Source: an uncultured Akkermansia sp. (GTDB lineage Bacteria > Verrucomicrobiota > Verrucomicrobiia > Verrucomicrobiales > Akkermansiaceae). From it: DNA of 44,983 nt. This document shows, one piece after another, positions 24,369-33,919 of the stretch. The translations under genes and the position numbers were made by a program. Positions within the stretch are counted from its first letter, which is position 1; every line of letters begins with the position of its first letter. A model generated the notes under the pieces. That model did no database searches. It saw only the letters and a program-made list of their open reading frames with translations, and was not told the origin of the DNA. Location of the stretch: positions 1 to 44,983 of the forward strand of contig CASFPZ010000017.1 of NCBI GenBank assembly GCA_949296365.1, written 5' to 3'.

Positions 24369-24869
24369 TCAATGAACCGGATAATCGGGAGCAGCACGAC
24401 CAAAGGCTTCGATCAAGCGATTTTGCTGGTCAAAGAACATGAGAATCCACGCGCTGGAGCTACTACCGAGAGCAAGGACGGTACCTCTACGGTGTTCAAT
24501 GGCTTTTTGGACGTATGAAGGGTCATCGATGAGATGGCTTAGAAAACTGCTGAGTTGCTGCGGGGTGTAGATGTGCAACAAGATAAGTTCTGTAGGAGGA
24601 TCATGAATAATACATTCGTTGTTAGAAGGATAAGTACGAAGAGAAGTTAGATTGCCTCCGTAGAGATTTTTGATGGCAGATTCGGCTTCCGGCAGTGTAG
24701 TGGTACCGGAATAAACCCATGATTGGACGAGTTCCCAATTTTCAAGGAAAGTCGTAGGTGGTGTTACAAAAGGTTGAGCCTGAAGGATAGGTTCTTCCTG
24801 AGAACAGGATCCTACAAGAAAAGAGGCGGCTGCAAGAGGCAGGAGTTTGCAACAGAGAGAACACTTCAT
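24369..24869 (-). CDS. Putative small lipoprotein
   Basis: A 166-residue protein whose start MKCSLCCKLLPLAAASFLVGSC has a signal sequence ending in a lipobox (LVGSC), so it is predicted to be lipid-anchored; it may be coupled to the outer membrane. The mature part has no motif I recognise (features include PEAESAIKNLYGG and LILLHIYTPQQLSSFLSHL). The longer frame opening at 24980 adds 37 residues of no sense, so the start at 24869 is preferred. It lies upstream of cbiK on the same strand with a 148-bp gap; co-transcription is possible but not shown. Confidence 0.65.
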   Translation of the reverse strand: MKCSLCCKLLPLAAASFLVGSCSQEEPILQAQPFVTPPTTFLENWELVQSWVYSGTTTLPEAESAIKNLYGGNLTSLRTYPSNNECIIHDPPTELILLHIYTPQQLSSFLSHLIDDPSYVQKAIEHRRGTVLALGSSSSAWILMFFDQQNRLIEAFGRAAPDYPVH

Positions 24870-24964
24870 GTTTGAGAAATGATAAAGGTAAAGTTGCGTG
24901 AGGTCAATGGAGAGATATGCTTCTGAGATAAAGAAGCGAATATGGGAATATTTTTTGTGAAAAG

Positions 24965-24993
24965 ACCGTCTGAGCCCCACAAGCCCAGACGGT
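24965..24993 (-). terminator. Terminator of the sucAB operon
   Basis: Perfect 8-bp stem ACCGTCTG (24965-24972) / CAGACGGT (24986-24993), 13-nt loop; on the minus strand followed by CTTTTCAC. It lies 38 bp after the sucB stop. Confidence 0.7.
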
Positions 24994-25030
24994 GAAAAAT
25001 ATGACTATCTTCTTAGATTAAGACAATAAG

Positions 25031-26119
25031 TTAAAATTGGAAAACAGGATTTTCGATTAATTCCTTTACTTTGCAGAGGAAAGTGACAGCCTGTTTGCCG
25101 TCGATCAAGCGATGATCGTAAGACAAAGCCAAATACATCATAGGGCGGATAACGATTTGTCCATCCTGCACAACAGGACGTTCGATTATTGAATGCATGC
25201 CTAGGATTGCGCTTTGCGGTGGGTTGATGATAGGCGTTGACATCATAGAGCCATAGACCCCACCATTCGTGATGGTGAAGACTCCTCCCTGTAGATCTTC
25301 CAATGAAAGTTTGTTGTTTCTTGCTTTTTCAGCCAATAGGGCTAATTCGCTTTCAAGTTGGAGGTGATCTTTTTGGTCGCAATCTCGGAGCACAGGAACA
25401 GTAAGCCCTTTATCTGTACCGACTGCGATCGAAATGTCGTAGTAATGGTTGGTAATTATGTCATCTCCATCGATACGTGCATTGACCTGAGGAACTTCTT
25501 GCAGCGAACCAACAACTGCCTTGATGAAAAAACTCATGAAACCAAGACGTCGCCCCGTCGGATTAGGTAATTCCTTGAACTGTCGCCTAAGCTCAATAAT
25601 AGCACTCATGTCGCATTCGTTAAAAGTCGTTAACATGGCCGACTGGTGTTGTACATCGACAAGTCGAGCGGCCAATGCTCGGCGAAGTGATGACATGCGA
25701 GTCCTCGTGTATCGCGGGGTGGCGTTTGGTTGCTCTTGATCCGAAGAGACTACGGCCTCAGTGACAGGAGTCGGTTCAGAAGGAAACGGTAGGGATTCCG
25801 AAACTGGTGGTAATAGTGAGCCCTCCGGGACATGGCTTGTGGCTTGGGGCTTTGTTGTGTTTGTGGGGATTGTAGTGGGGTGACCTGAAGACTCAGAGAT
25901 TCGGCCAATGACGTCGCCTATATTGACGTCTTGACCTTCTGGAATCAAGATTTCCAGGATGCCGTCTTCCTGAGCTTCCAATTCTTGGGCTACTTTATCG
26001 GATTCTAAGGTGACGAGAACATCTCCTGCTTTGACGTGAGCTCCAGCAGGAGCATTCCAGCAGGCGATGGTGGCTGTCGTAATGGAGTCTCCGAAATTGG
26101 GAATGATAATATCGCTCAT
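25031..26119 (-). CDS. sucB: Dihydrolipoyllysine succinyltransferase (E2 of 2-oxoglutarate dehydrogenase)
   Basis: E2 transfers the succinyl group from the lipoyl arm to CoA. The 362-residue protein has an N-terminal lipoyl domain (residues 1-75) with the lipoylated Lys in ESDKVAQE. A Pro/Thr/Ser-rich linker (about 80-140) follows, then the catalytic domain from [12 protein letters not shown] onward, with [15 protein letters not shown]-type block [23 protein letters not shown] and the catalytic motif SYDHRLIDG. The peripheral subunit-binding domain that normally sits between them is not visible, and the protein is about 40 residues shorter than E. coli SucB (405). It starts 15 bp after sucA. 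No E3 (lpd) is in this window. Confidence 0.93.
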   Translation of the reverse strand: MSDIIIPNFGDSITTATIACWNAPAGAHVKAGDVLVTLESDKVAQELEAQEDGILEILIPEGQDVNIGDVIGRISESSGHPTTIPTNTTKPQATSHVPEGSLLPPVSESLPFPSEPTPVTEAVVSSDQEQPNATPRYTRTRMSSLRRALAARLVDVQHQSAMLTTFNECDMSAIIELRRQFKELPNPTGRRLGFMSFFIKAVVGSLQEVPQVNARIDGDDIITNHYYDISIAVGTDKGLTVPVLRDCDQKDHLQLESELALLAEKARNNKLSLEDLQGGVFTITNGGVYGSMMSTPIINPPQSAILGMHSIIERPVVQDGQIVIRPMMYLALSYDHRLIDGKQAVTFLCKVKELIENPVFQF

Positions 26120-26134
26120 GTAAAAAGAAAATGG

Positions 26135-28819
26135 TTAAAGAGTTTCACGAAAGTTAAATGCATTACTGAGGAGGCGCTTTTGAGCTGCCTTATGAAGAGA
26201 TTTGGCTCCTTCGGCTGGGCAAGCCATGGCAAGCCGACCTGCATAACGGAATGTTGTAGCTAGGATTCTGTTAAGACGCGGACGAATGTGATTCCATGGA
26301 CCCATGTTCTCAGGTTCTTCCTGGCACCAACAGAAATCGCGAAGGTGTTCGTAAGGTGCTAAGGTATAGGTTAATAATTCATCGTAAATGGGATAAAGCT
26401 GCTCAATGCGAATGATAAGCGTATCAGCAATACCGTGCTCTCGACGGTAATTGAGCAGATCGTAAAATACCTTGCCAGAACATAGAATGACGCGACGACA
26501 TTCCCGTGGGTCGGGAGACTCTGGGTCTGGAAGAATTTCCTGAAATCCAGATGGTGTGAGGAAGTCTTTCATCGGCGAGACTGCTGCTGGGTGGCTTAAC
26601 AGGCTTTTAGGTGTGAAAATGATCATTGGCTTGGAAGCCTTTTGCTTGATCTGGCGGCGTAGCGCATGGAAAAGCTGGGCGGGAGTTGTCAAATTGAGAA
26701 TTTGCATATTCCGTTGGGCGCAAAGCTGTAAATAACGTTCAATGCGAGCGCTGGAGTGTTCAGATCCGGCGCCCTCGTAGCCGTGGGGCAGGAGGAGAGT
26801 GATACTAGAACCTTGTTTCCATTTGGCTTCTGCTGCGGCAATGAACTGATCGATGATGACTTGGGCGCCATTGGCAAAATCACCGAATTGAGCTTCCCAC
26901 ATTGTTAACGTATCTGGAGAACCCAGAGAATACCCATATTCAAATCCTAGGATGGAGGCTTCAGATAACGATGAGTTGAAAATGCGAAACGTGGCTTGAT
27001 CGGGTGATAAGTGTTCCAACGGAATGTAGATTTCCCCTGTTTTCTGGTCGTGAACGACTGCATGGCGGTGAGAAAATGTACCGCGTTGACAATCTTGACC
27101 ACTGATGCGGACAGGGGTTCCTTCCGTAACTAACGATCCCCAACAGAGTGCTTCCCCCATGCCCCAGTCGAGCGGAGTCTCGTTTTGGAAGGCTGCTTTA
27201 CGTCGAGCAAAAATACGTTTTTCTAATGTTGGATGCAAATTGAATCCCTCTGGTAGACGAGTTAACGCTTCGCCTATAAAGTGATACATTTCGGAGGAGA
27301 TGCCGGTATCGATGATGTCATGTGAATAAGGAAGTACTCCGTGACCGCGGGTGGATGATAACGGCGGCATTAGTGAATGAACCGACATACCAGATATTTT
27401 CTGAAGCTGTTCTTCCATTGATTGCCAATGCCGAGCAGCGATCTCGCGAAACCCCTCTTCGGTTAAATCTCCTCGGTTAATCAATTCGCGCGAATAACTG
27501 GCCACTGCACCCGGATGGGCGGCAATGGTTTGCACGAGAAGCGGGTTTGTAAACGATGCTTGGTCGGTTTCGTTGTGCCCTAACTTACGATAACAATACA
27601 TGTCCAGTACAACGTCAAATCCAAATTGTTGACGAAATTCCAAAGCAAACAATGCTGCTTTTGTCAGAGCTTCAGGAGATTCTCCGTTAACGTGTAGGAT
27701 TGGCGCTTGGACCATTTTGGCCATATCTGTTGCATAGCGACTGGACCGCGCTTCTCCTGGTACTGTAGTAAAGCCTATTTGGTTGTTGACGATGATGTGA
27801 ATGGTTCCTCCCGTTTTGTATCCACGTAATTGCGACAAATTCAATACCTCGCTAACAAGCCCCTGCCCAGCAAAGGCGGCATCTCCGTGTATCAGAATGG
27901 GTAAAACGTGTTGGCGTTCATGATCCCCAAGCTCGTGCTGAATGGCTCGCGCCCTCCCTTCCACAACTGGGTCGACGGCTTCTAGATGGCTTGGGTTCGA
28001 CGAGAGATTGACATGCAAGTCGCCAGATGGAAAATGCAGGGAAGTTTCGTATCCTAAGTGGTATTTGACATCACTCCCTCCCTCTGGATTGTCAGGAAGG
28101 TAATCAGGGGTAAATTCATAGAAGATGTTACGCAGTGATTTATGCAGGATGTTAGCTAGCACATTGAGTCGTCCTCGGTGGGCCATCCCCATTTCTACAT
28201 GAGAAATACCTTTATGCGGACAATCTTCTAAAATTGTTTGCAGGAGAACGATGAGCCCCTCTCCGCCTTCGAGTGAAAATCGTTTCTCTCCCAAGAATTT
28301 CTTTCCAAGAAATTCCTCAAATTGTTCTGATTTGAGGAGTTGTTCGAGTGCGGTAATGCGCTTTTCCGGGGTATTGAGCAATTCTTGAGAACTGGCCTCG
28401 ATTTTACTTCGAATCCAGTTGATGATGATGGGGGAATCGAGGTGCGTGTATTCATAGCCAATCTTACCACAGTAAAGGTCAAATAGGTGGGTGAGGGTAT
28501 CTCGATCAACATCTAACTCTTTGGGAAGCCGGGCTAGGCGCTCTTCTTTAGGCGATGGATATAACGGATTAATATCGGCAAAGTGGTGTCCATGCCGACG
28601 AAAATAAGCAGTCGGGTCAGTGGAAACAAGTTCTTGGGGAATAGGAGAGGTCGCCGGAGACAAATCGGCTGTAGGACATTTGTCTCGGTTGGTCCCAAGG
28701 GCATACCCTTCAAAATAAGCTGCCCATACTGGATCGACCGAAACCGGATCATTATTCCAGTCATTATAGAGCCGTTCGATTTCTTCAGGGTTGAGTCGTG
28801 CAAAAATAGATGAACTCAT
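26135..28819 (-). CDS. sucA: 2-oxoglutarate dehydrogenase E1 component
   Basis: Thiamine-diphosphate-dependent E1 of the 2-oxoglutarate dehydrogenase complex, which decarboxylates 2-oxoglutarate to succinyl groups. The 894-residue protein has the N-terminal segment YNDWNNDPVSVDPVWAAYFEG, HVEMGMAHRGRLNVLANIL, the ThDP-binding region (HGDAAFAGQG with NNQIGFTT) and the C-terminal transketolase-like half (EGTPVRISGQDCQRGTFSHRH, LLPHGYEGAGSEHSSARIERY). This order matches SucA throughout. It is the first gene of sucAB; about 230 bp upstream hold the promoter. Confidence 0.96.
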   Translation of the reverse strand: MSSSIFARLNPEEIERLYNDWNNDPVSVDPVWAAYFEGYALGTNRDKCPTADLSPATSPIPQELVSTDPTAYFRRHGHHFADINPLYPSPKEERLARLPKELDVDRDTLTHLFDLYCGKIGYEYTHLDSPIIINWIRSKIEASSQELLNTPEKRITALEQLLKSEQFEEFLGKKFLGEKRFSLEGGEGLIVLLQTILEDCPHKGISHVEMGMAHRGRLNVLANILHKSLRNIFYEFTPDYLPDNPEGGSDVKYHLGYETSLHFPSGDLHVNLSSNPSHLEAVDPVVEGRARAIQHELGDHERQHVLPILIHGDAAFAGQGLVSEVLNLSQLRGYKTGGTIHIIVNNQIGFTTVPGEARSSRYATDMAKMVQAPILHVNGESPEALTKAALFALEFRQQFGFDVVLDMYCYRKLGHNETDQASFTNPLLVQTIAAHPGAVASYSRELINRGDLTEEGFREIAARHWQSMEEQLQKISGMSVHSLMPPLSSTRGHGVLPYSHDIIDTGISSEMYHFIGEALTRLPEGFNLHPTLEKRIFARRKAAFQNETPLDWGMGEALCWGSLVTEGTPVRISGQDCQRGTFSHRHAVVHDQKTGEIYIPLEHLSPDQATFRIFNSSLSEASILGFEYGYSLGSPDTLTMWEAQFGDFANGAQVIIDQFIAAAEAKWKQGSSITLLLPHGYEGAGSEHSSARIERYLQLCAQRNMQILNLTTPAQLFHALRRQIKQKASKPMIIFTPKSLLSHPAAVSPMKDFLTPSGFQEILPDPESPDPRECRRVILCSGKVFYDLLNYRREHGIADTLIIRIEQLYPIYDELLTYTLAPYEHLRDFCWCQEEPENMGPWNHIRPRLNRILATTFRYAGRLAMACPAEGAKSLHKAAQKRLLSNAFNFRETL

Positions 28820-29051
28820 GGGTTTTTCTGATCTTCTTCCACACTAGGATTGGCAACTATAAAATCAAAAAAAACATCCCGACAACGAAGTAAAAAGTGT
28901 CATGACCTAGGTTGTGCATGAATTCCTGTGTATGATTTCTCGATCTCTATTGGTGTTGTCTTGTTAACTGTTCATTCCCCCCATACTTTCTTCATGCATG
29001 TTTTCCTGTAGAGGATACCTGGGTTTTAGAGAGGCAGAATCGACTGTTGAA
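28820..29051 (-). promoter_or_regulatory. Upstream region of sucA
   Basis: The 232-bp stretch between the HAD gene stop and the sucA start. AT-rich near sucA with an eight-A run (28867-28874). It presumably contains the sucAB promoter; nothing else distinct. Confidence 0.4.
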
Positions 29052-29732
29052 TTAGAAATCTAATGTATGTTGTAATAGGCTGATGACATCAGTCAAGGAA
29101 TTGAGCCGACAGACTGCCGAATGGAATGAGGCATGGACGGTGATTGGAGAAGGTATGACAACAACGGGTAGGCCGGCGCGAATGGCTGCGAGTGATCCAT
29201 TAGCTGAATCTTCAATGACAAGACAACGTGATGCAGACAGATGAAGCCGTTTGGCTGATTCATGATAGAGTGCCGGGTCTGGTTTGACCGGTAACCCGTC
29301 ATCCCGACAAAGTACTTGGCAAAAACGATCTCGAATTTGGAGTTTAGTAAGCCAGCCATCTACCCAGGAATGGGTAGAACTAGAAGCTACCGCTATGGGA
29401 AGATTTTGTGCACGACAATAATCTAATAAATCCAAGGCTCCAGGCATGAGGCCACTTTTAAGGAGGTCTGCATGGATTTCTTGTTGGCGTTTGGCATTAA
29501 TGACTGGCCAATCGTAAGTACGGTGAGTTAGGGATTCCAGGTACTCGGCTGGATTCCAGTGAGTGTATCCACTGCCGATGCATTGGTTAAAAATGTTGAG
29601 TGGGAGGGAAAATCCCTCAGATTCAAAAACGCGTTGCCATGAACGATAGATAGCCCATTCTGTATCGACAAGAACCCCATCAAAATCAAAAATGACAGAT
29701 TGTGGAGGAGCTGTAAGACCAGGTACATTCAT
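29052..29732 (-). CDS. HAD-superfamily phosphatase (beta-phosphoglucomutase-like)
   Basis: A 226-residue HAD hydrolase. Motif 1 is FDFDGVLVDTEWA with both catalytic aspartates, motif 2 is AVASSSTHSW, and motif 3/4 is KPDPALYHESAKRLHL with CLVIEDSANG. The helical cap lies between motifs 1 and 2 as in subclass I phosphatases and beta-phosphoglucomutases. The substrate is unknown; sugar phosphate or phosphoglycolate are typical. The frame extends to a TTG at 29744, but ATG 29732 is the better start. It lies 84 bp after the LptF/G-like gene on the same strand. Confidence 0.88.
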   Translation of the reverse strand: MNVPGLTAPPQSVIFDFDGVLVDTEWAIYRSWQRVFESEGFSLPLNIFNQCIGSGYTHWNPAEYLESLTHRTYDWPVINAKRQQEIHADLLKSGLMPGALDLLDYCRAQNLPIAVASSSTHSWVDGWLTKLQIRDRFCQVLCRDDGLPVKPDPALYHESAKRLHLSASRCLVIEDSANGSLAAIRAGLPVVVIPSPITVHASFHSAVCRLNSLTDVISLLQHTLDF

Positions 29733-29816
29733 ACGAAACGACAAACTAATAACTCTAAAAATATTCTATAAATGACTTTATTACAAACCAATACAATAAA
29801 ATTTCTCAACTAATTT

Positions 29817-31217
29817 CTAATCTTGCTTGAGAGAACGTCTGTTGCGAATGTCATCAAACCATTCTCGTAACGATCGCATTGATAATCTCGTTCGGAATAG
29901 ATAGATGGCTATCAGAGCGTAAATAATATTAGGAAGCCAAGCGCCTAACCATGAGGGGAAGATTCCGGCCGAAGCTAGTGTCGGGAAAAATTCATATAGG
30001 AACAACATCGCTGCTGCTAAGAATATTGCTATTCCTATGCCAGTCATTGGCGAACGGCGTTGGAAGGTAACAGACGAAGGTATTGCAATAAATGCTAGAA
30101 TAATACATGAAAAAATCTTAGCAATGCGAACATGCCATTCTGTGCGCATCTCTCGCACCATTTTGGAATTAACGGAATAAGTGTTTAACATGTTGCTTAG
30201 TGTAGGGGTTCCTATGGTATCGACGCGAAATGTTGGCGAAATTAATTGCCAGGGTGTTTCTGAGAATTTTTTCGTGAGAGTGAGATGATGCTCAGAGGTG
30301 AATTCTGGAACAATTTTTAATGATGTGGGGTTAGAGGGATGGCGTCGGTAGTCTGCGTTGTTGAATGTCCATTCTCGAGTGAACGGGTTCCATGTAGCTG
30401 ATTCGGCAAAGATTTCATATTCGAGGATTCCCGGGGTCGAAAATTGTTCTACGTGGACATCAACGAGAGGTGCCCCAGGCGACGAAATTGTTGGGGGGAT
30501 TCGAATATTCCAGATACGTTGAGTCATGTCGTTTTTATACCGACTGGCCATGGCAAATGGATTCGAATGGACATTTCTTGTTGAAGAAATAGATGAAAAA
30601 ATCAGTTTCCGGTATAATGTTGCATTGGGCCCCCAGTGAAATCCAAAAATACCATAATAAATAGCAACGAAGGCTGAACCTATGAGAATAGGAGCTGAAA
30701 TTCTGATTAACGAGCGGCCCGATTGCAACATGCCTGTAATTTCTGATGAACCTGATAAACGGGTCAGCACCCATAAAACACCTAATAACAACGTGTAGGG
30801 CAACACGAGGTTGAGGATCATAGGCATCTGAAGCAGATAAAAATAAAGTGTCGATACGAGCGGATTCTCAAGATCTCCCAAATCGTTGGCATTGTCGGCA
30901 AAATCACCTAATATGAAAATAAGCGATAAAATGCCAGTACACAAAAGAAAAGAGGTCAAAAACTGCCGCGTGATATAGCGGTCCATAATCCCGAGGAATG
31001 CATAAATAAAGGCTCCTAACGCTGGCAAAAAACATCCTATAGAAATTAGGATCGGGCGCATAGTTTGTGCCATTGGATATTCTGATCGCGTCCCAGGAAT
31101 TTCCCATTGCATTTGCGACCATTCCCGGCCCATGAGATCCCATGCCAAAATGCTTCCAACTGTCAAAGCTAGAATGAATGGTATGAAACGGCGTAATTTT
31201 GAAGCAGTTATGGTCAT
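29817..31217 (-). CDS. LptF/LptG-family permease (lipopolysaccharide export), with N-terminal extension
   Basis: Inner-membrane permease of the Lpt system, which extracts lipopolysaccharide for transport to the outer membrane with LptB. The family pattern begins at residue 77 (MDRYITRQFLTSFLLCTGIL), followed by LQMPMILNLVLPYTLLLGVLWVLTRLSGSSEI, a periplasmic jellyroll-like middle (about 215-340) and three C-terminal helices. Residues 1-76 add two extra membrane segments not seen in typical LptF/G. An internal ATG at 30989 would give a normal-length protein; the extension has no clear ribosome-binding site either. I cannot tell LptF from LptG. Confidence 0.82.
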   Translation of the reverse strand: MTITASKLRRFIPFILALTVGSILAWDLMGREWSQMQWEIPGTRSEYPMAQTMRPILISIGCFLPALGAFIYAFLGIMDRYITRQFLTSFLLCTGILSLIFILGDFADNANDLGDLENPLVSTLYFYLLQMPMILNLVLPYTLLLGVLWVLTRLSGSSEITGMLQSGRSLIRISAPILIGSAFVAIYYGIFGFHWGPNATLYRKLIFSSISSTRNVHSNPFAMASRYKNDMTQRIWNIRIPPTISSPGAPLVDVHVEQFSTPGILEYEIFAESATWNPFTREWTFNNADYRRHPSNPTSLKIVPEFTSEHHLTLTKKFSETPWQLISPTFRVDTIGTPTLSNMLNTYSVNSKMVREMRTEWHVRIAKIFSCIILAFIAIPSSVTFQRRSPMTGIGIAIFLAAAMLFLYEFFPTLASAGIFPSWLGAWLPNIIYALIAIYLFRTRLSMRSLREWFDDIRNRRSLKQD

Positions 31218-31322
31218 ACGCTAGAACGCATCATAATGAGGAGAAAAAGAAAAAAAAGTCTGAAATACTGCTTCTTGACAGACAACTGACCATGAGGTTG
31301 CGTAATTTAACGATGTTAGAAG

Positions 31323-31357
31323 AAAAAACGGACAACTCTTGAAATGAGAATTGTCCG
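31323..31357 (-). terminator. Terminator of tRNA-His
   Basis: Stem CGGACAA..TCT (31329-31339) / AGA..TTGTCCG (31347-31357), 7-nt loop, with six T residues on the minus strand after it (31323-31328), about 20 bp past the tRNA 3' end. Confidence 0.85.
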
Positions 31358-31375
31358 CTTTCTAGAAAAAAAGGA

Positions 31376-31451
31376 TGGGGTACAGGACGGGACTCGAACC
31401 CGCAACAACTGGAACCACAATCCAGGGCTCTACCATTGAACTACCTGTACC
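31376..31451 (-). tRNA. tRNA-His (anticodon GTG)
   Basis: The acceptor stem GTACAGG/CCTGTAC pairs fully. The anticodon stem CTGGA/TCCAG holds the loop TTGTGGT with anticodon GTG. The T arm GCGGGTTCGAGTCCCGT is intact. Position -1 is G (31451) opposite C73 (31379), the identity element of tRNA-His, and CCA is encoded (31376-31378). A terminator follows. Confidence 0.97.
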
Positions 31452-31593
31452 ATTCAGGTAAACTGAAGTGCAAGCACTCTACTCTTCGCGGCTTGGTCTG
31501 GCAAGACAAATTTTCAAAAAAATCACAGAAAAATTTTAAATATGAGAAATTCATTGAAATTAAATGATTTGAGATGACGAGTAAGGGATGATT

Positions 31594-33882
31594 TTATAGT
31601 TTAGGGATTGTTAATTGGTATTCTGGACGAGGATGTACTGTACGGATCATACCTTGTCGTTCCTGTGTTGACACAGGTTTGAAAGTGTCTGGGATACCTT
31701 TGACGTTGTCATCCCATGGCTTGGCAATGACTGTGAGGGTCTGGGCTCCTTGGTGTAAAAATCGACTGATTGAGAATTCAAAAGGAAGTCCAATATGGCG
31801 GTGATCTGTGTAACGCTCATTGTTTTTCATCAGGTCGGCAGTGCTTCCTGTGTACGTAACTTGATAGAAAATATCTCGAACGTGATCGGGAAGTTGGAAG
31901 TTGTCGGGGATATTGAGTGCCCAGGATTTTTGAGGTAAAGTTGAACTTTGCAAGGATACTGTAAACGTGGGAACGTTGAAAGTATAAGTTGAAAATATTC
32001 CGGAATGCTTGGCGGATACGCCGAGGAGGGATGGGGATGAAGAGGGATAAACTGCCAACTCCATTCGGGGAGAATAAGAACTTAGTGTTAGATTGTTACC
32101 ATGTGAAATGAGGTTAGCGTCCGAAATCATCAGTACAGAATGTTGGGGTAGATCGAAACGCCAGGCTCGTTCGGCATCTTGTCGGCTTAAGAGCAGAACG
32201 TGTGCTTTCTTGCCCTGAGCATTAGCAAGCGTCATGGCAATGTTGCGAGAAGGTTTTGGAAAATAAGACATAGCCTGGCCAATAACTTGGCATTCTGCCG
32301 ATGTTTGTACCTGAACTTCTTTGGAAAATTGAAATTCAGGCCTAATCCCTTTTTCTTCGCAAAAAACATAGCATGGCATACTGGTATCGTCAATTTGCGC
32401 GATTAACCGAGCTGTACTAAAGCGTAGGGGGATGCCATTGAGTTCAATATTGATAGGGAAGGTGGGAGACGCATTGGCTGGAATCGTAATAGGAGAGGAG
32501 GGAACTTTGAGTGTTTCTTCCGATAACTTGATAGCAAACTGAACCTTGTCGATGGGGTGTGTATCGACATAGGGTTGGCAATTGTTGAGAAATAGGAACC
32601 CTCTGTCTTGGTTGAATCGTCCCGCAAAACGAACTCGCGACACATCCCGTGGATCGCGAATCATATTCTCAGGCCTGACTGGTTGCATTGGCGCCAAGAG
32701 TTCGCCAAAATCGTTGAGAAACATATGCCAGAGCCTGAGCGCATGGTAAGATGGACGAGTTTGTCCAAATTCGCCCAATTGAGCCTGGTAATCAAAGTGC
32801 TGTGGTAACCCAGGCCCTTCCCAACCGGCTTTATGCGTGCCCCCATGGTACATATAATAGCCGAGAAGGTTATTACCTCGGGCAACAACATTCTGAACAA
32901 GTCCTTCCATTCCCCAAGCTGGGACTTGGAATCTGTGTGTATAATTATTCAGACAGCCTCCGCCTAATTCACAGAGCCCGCGCGGAAATTGAGTCGGATC
33001 GTAGCAGAGCTTGCCATGATTTTCCATGGCTCCCCATTCGTCGTCCATGTAGAGGTAATCTGTAGTGGGACCAGGCGTCATCCAGTATCGATAGGGATAG
33101 GCTGCTGTTAGTGGTAGGATGTCACCGCGATTATAGTGATATTCGCTATTACACGTTGCTGAAAAGAAACAGGGGTGGATCCCGGCTTTCAAGGCCATGT
33201 TTTTTAGGGCTGCTAAATGGTCTTTTGATCCGTAGGCGTATTCATTTTCTAATTGGCATCCAATGATAGGTCCCCCGTCTTTGAAATACAGCCCCTTTGT
33301 TTGTTCTCCTACTTGATTAAAATATGTTTGAACGAGATCAAGGTACCATGGAGCATTGCTGCGTTGGCCTTTTTTATTTGTCCAGGAGGGAAGCCCTTTG
33401 TTGCGAGCCTCGCCATTGATGTAAGGCCCTGGACGTAGCCAAACGTAGAGCTTATGTTTTTTACAGAGTTCGATGAAACGACGAATATTGTTATTTCCTG
33501 TCCAATCCCAGGAACCTTGTGGCTCTTCTGAAAATTCCCAAAAGAGATAAGTTGACACGATGGAGATTCCTGCCGCCTTCATCTTCATTAATTCTATTTC
33601 CCACAAATTTGCTGGATAACGTAGGAAATGGAATTCTCCCATGACTGGTATCCAGGGTTTCCCATTATGAGTCCAGTATAGGGCATTGACTCCCAATTGG
33701 TCTCCATTGGGCGCTGAGGTCGGCCCTGTTTGGAGCCAAGCTTTGGGTTCTTTATGCTCAACTTGAGCGACATCCAGGACATACGGATCTGCAATTGGAT
33801 GTTCTTGCGCATGAAGACAAGAGAACTGTAAGAGACTAGATAGTCCCAGGAAGAAGCTGATTTTGGAGATATTCTTGATCAT
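31594..33882 (-). CDS. Exported beta-galactosidase, glycoside hydrolase family 35
   Basis: Releases terminal beta-linked galactose. The 762-residue precursor has a signal peptide (MIKNISKISFFLGLSSLLQF, cleaved around SCLHAQ/EHP), which decides the start at 33882 over the frame start at 33945. The GH35 barrel shows PVMGEFHFLRYPANLWEIEL, YVWLRPGPYINGE, the acid/base Glu in QLENEYAYG and a probable nucleophile Glu in RGLCELGGG. The C-terminal part (about 470-760) is beta-rich. It follows the GH38-like gene by 37 bp and is likely co-transcribed. The signal peptide suggests a periplasmic or surface role in breaking down galactosides such as mucin-type or plant glycans. Confidence 0.93.
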   Translation of the reverse strand: MIKNISKISFFLGLSSLLQFSCLHAQEHPIADPYVLDVAQVEHKEPKAWLQTGPTSAPNGDQLGVNALYWTHNGKPWIPVMGEFHFLRYPANLWEIELMKMKAAGISIVSTYLFWEFSEEPQGSWDWTGNNNIRRFIELCKKHKLYVWLRPGPYINGEARNKGLPSWTNKKGQRSNAPWYLDLVQTYFNQVGEQTKGLYFKDGGPIIGCQLENEYAYGSKDHLAALKNMALKAGIHPCFFSATCNSEYHYNRGDILPLTAAYPYRYWMTPGPTTDYLYMDDEWGAMENHGKLCYDPTQFPRGLCELGGGCLNNYTHRFQVPAWGMEGLVQNVVARGNNLLGYYMYHGGTHKAGWEGPGLPQHFDYQAQLGEFGQTRPSYHALRLWHMFLNDFGELLAPMQPVRPENMIRDPRDVSRVRFAGRFNQDRGFLFLNNCQPYVDTHPIDKVQFAIKLSEETLKVPSSPITIPANASPTFPINIELNGIPLRFSTARLIAQIDDTSMPCYVFCEEKGIRPEFQFSKEVQVQTSAECQVIGQAMSYFPKPSRNIAMTLANAQGKKAHVLLLSRQDAERAWRFDLPQHSVLMISDANLISHGNNLTLSSYSPRMELAVYPSSSPSLLGVSAKHSGIFSTYTFNVPTFTVSLQSSTLPQKSWALNIPDNFQLPDHVRDIFYQVTYTGSTADLMKNNERYTDHRHIGLPFEFSISRFLHQGAQTLTVIAKPWDDNVKGIPDTFKPVSTQERQGMIRTVHPRPEYQLTIPKL

Positions 33883-33919
33883 CGTATTTGATTGAAGATT
33901 TAAAACAGAATTGGGGCAC

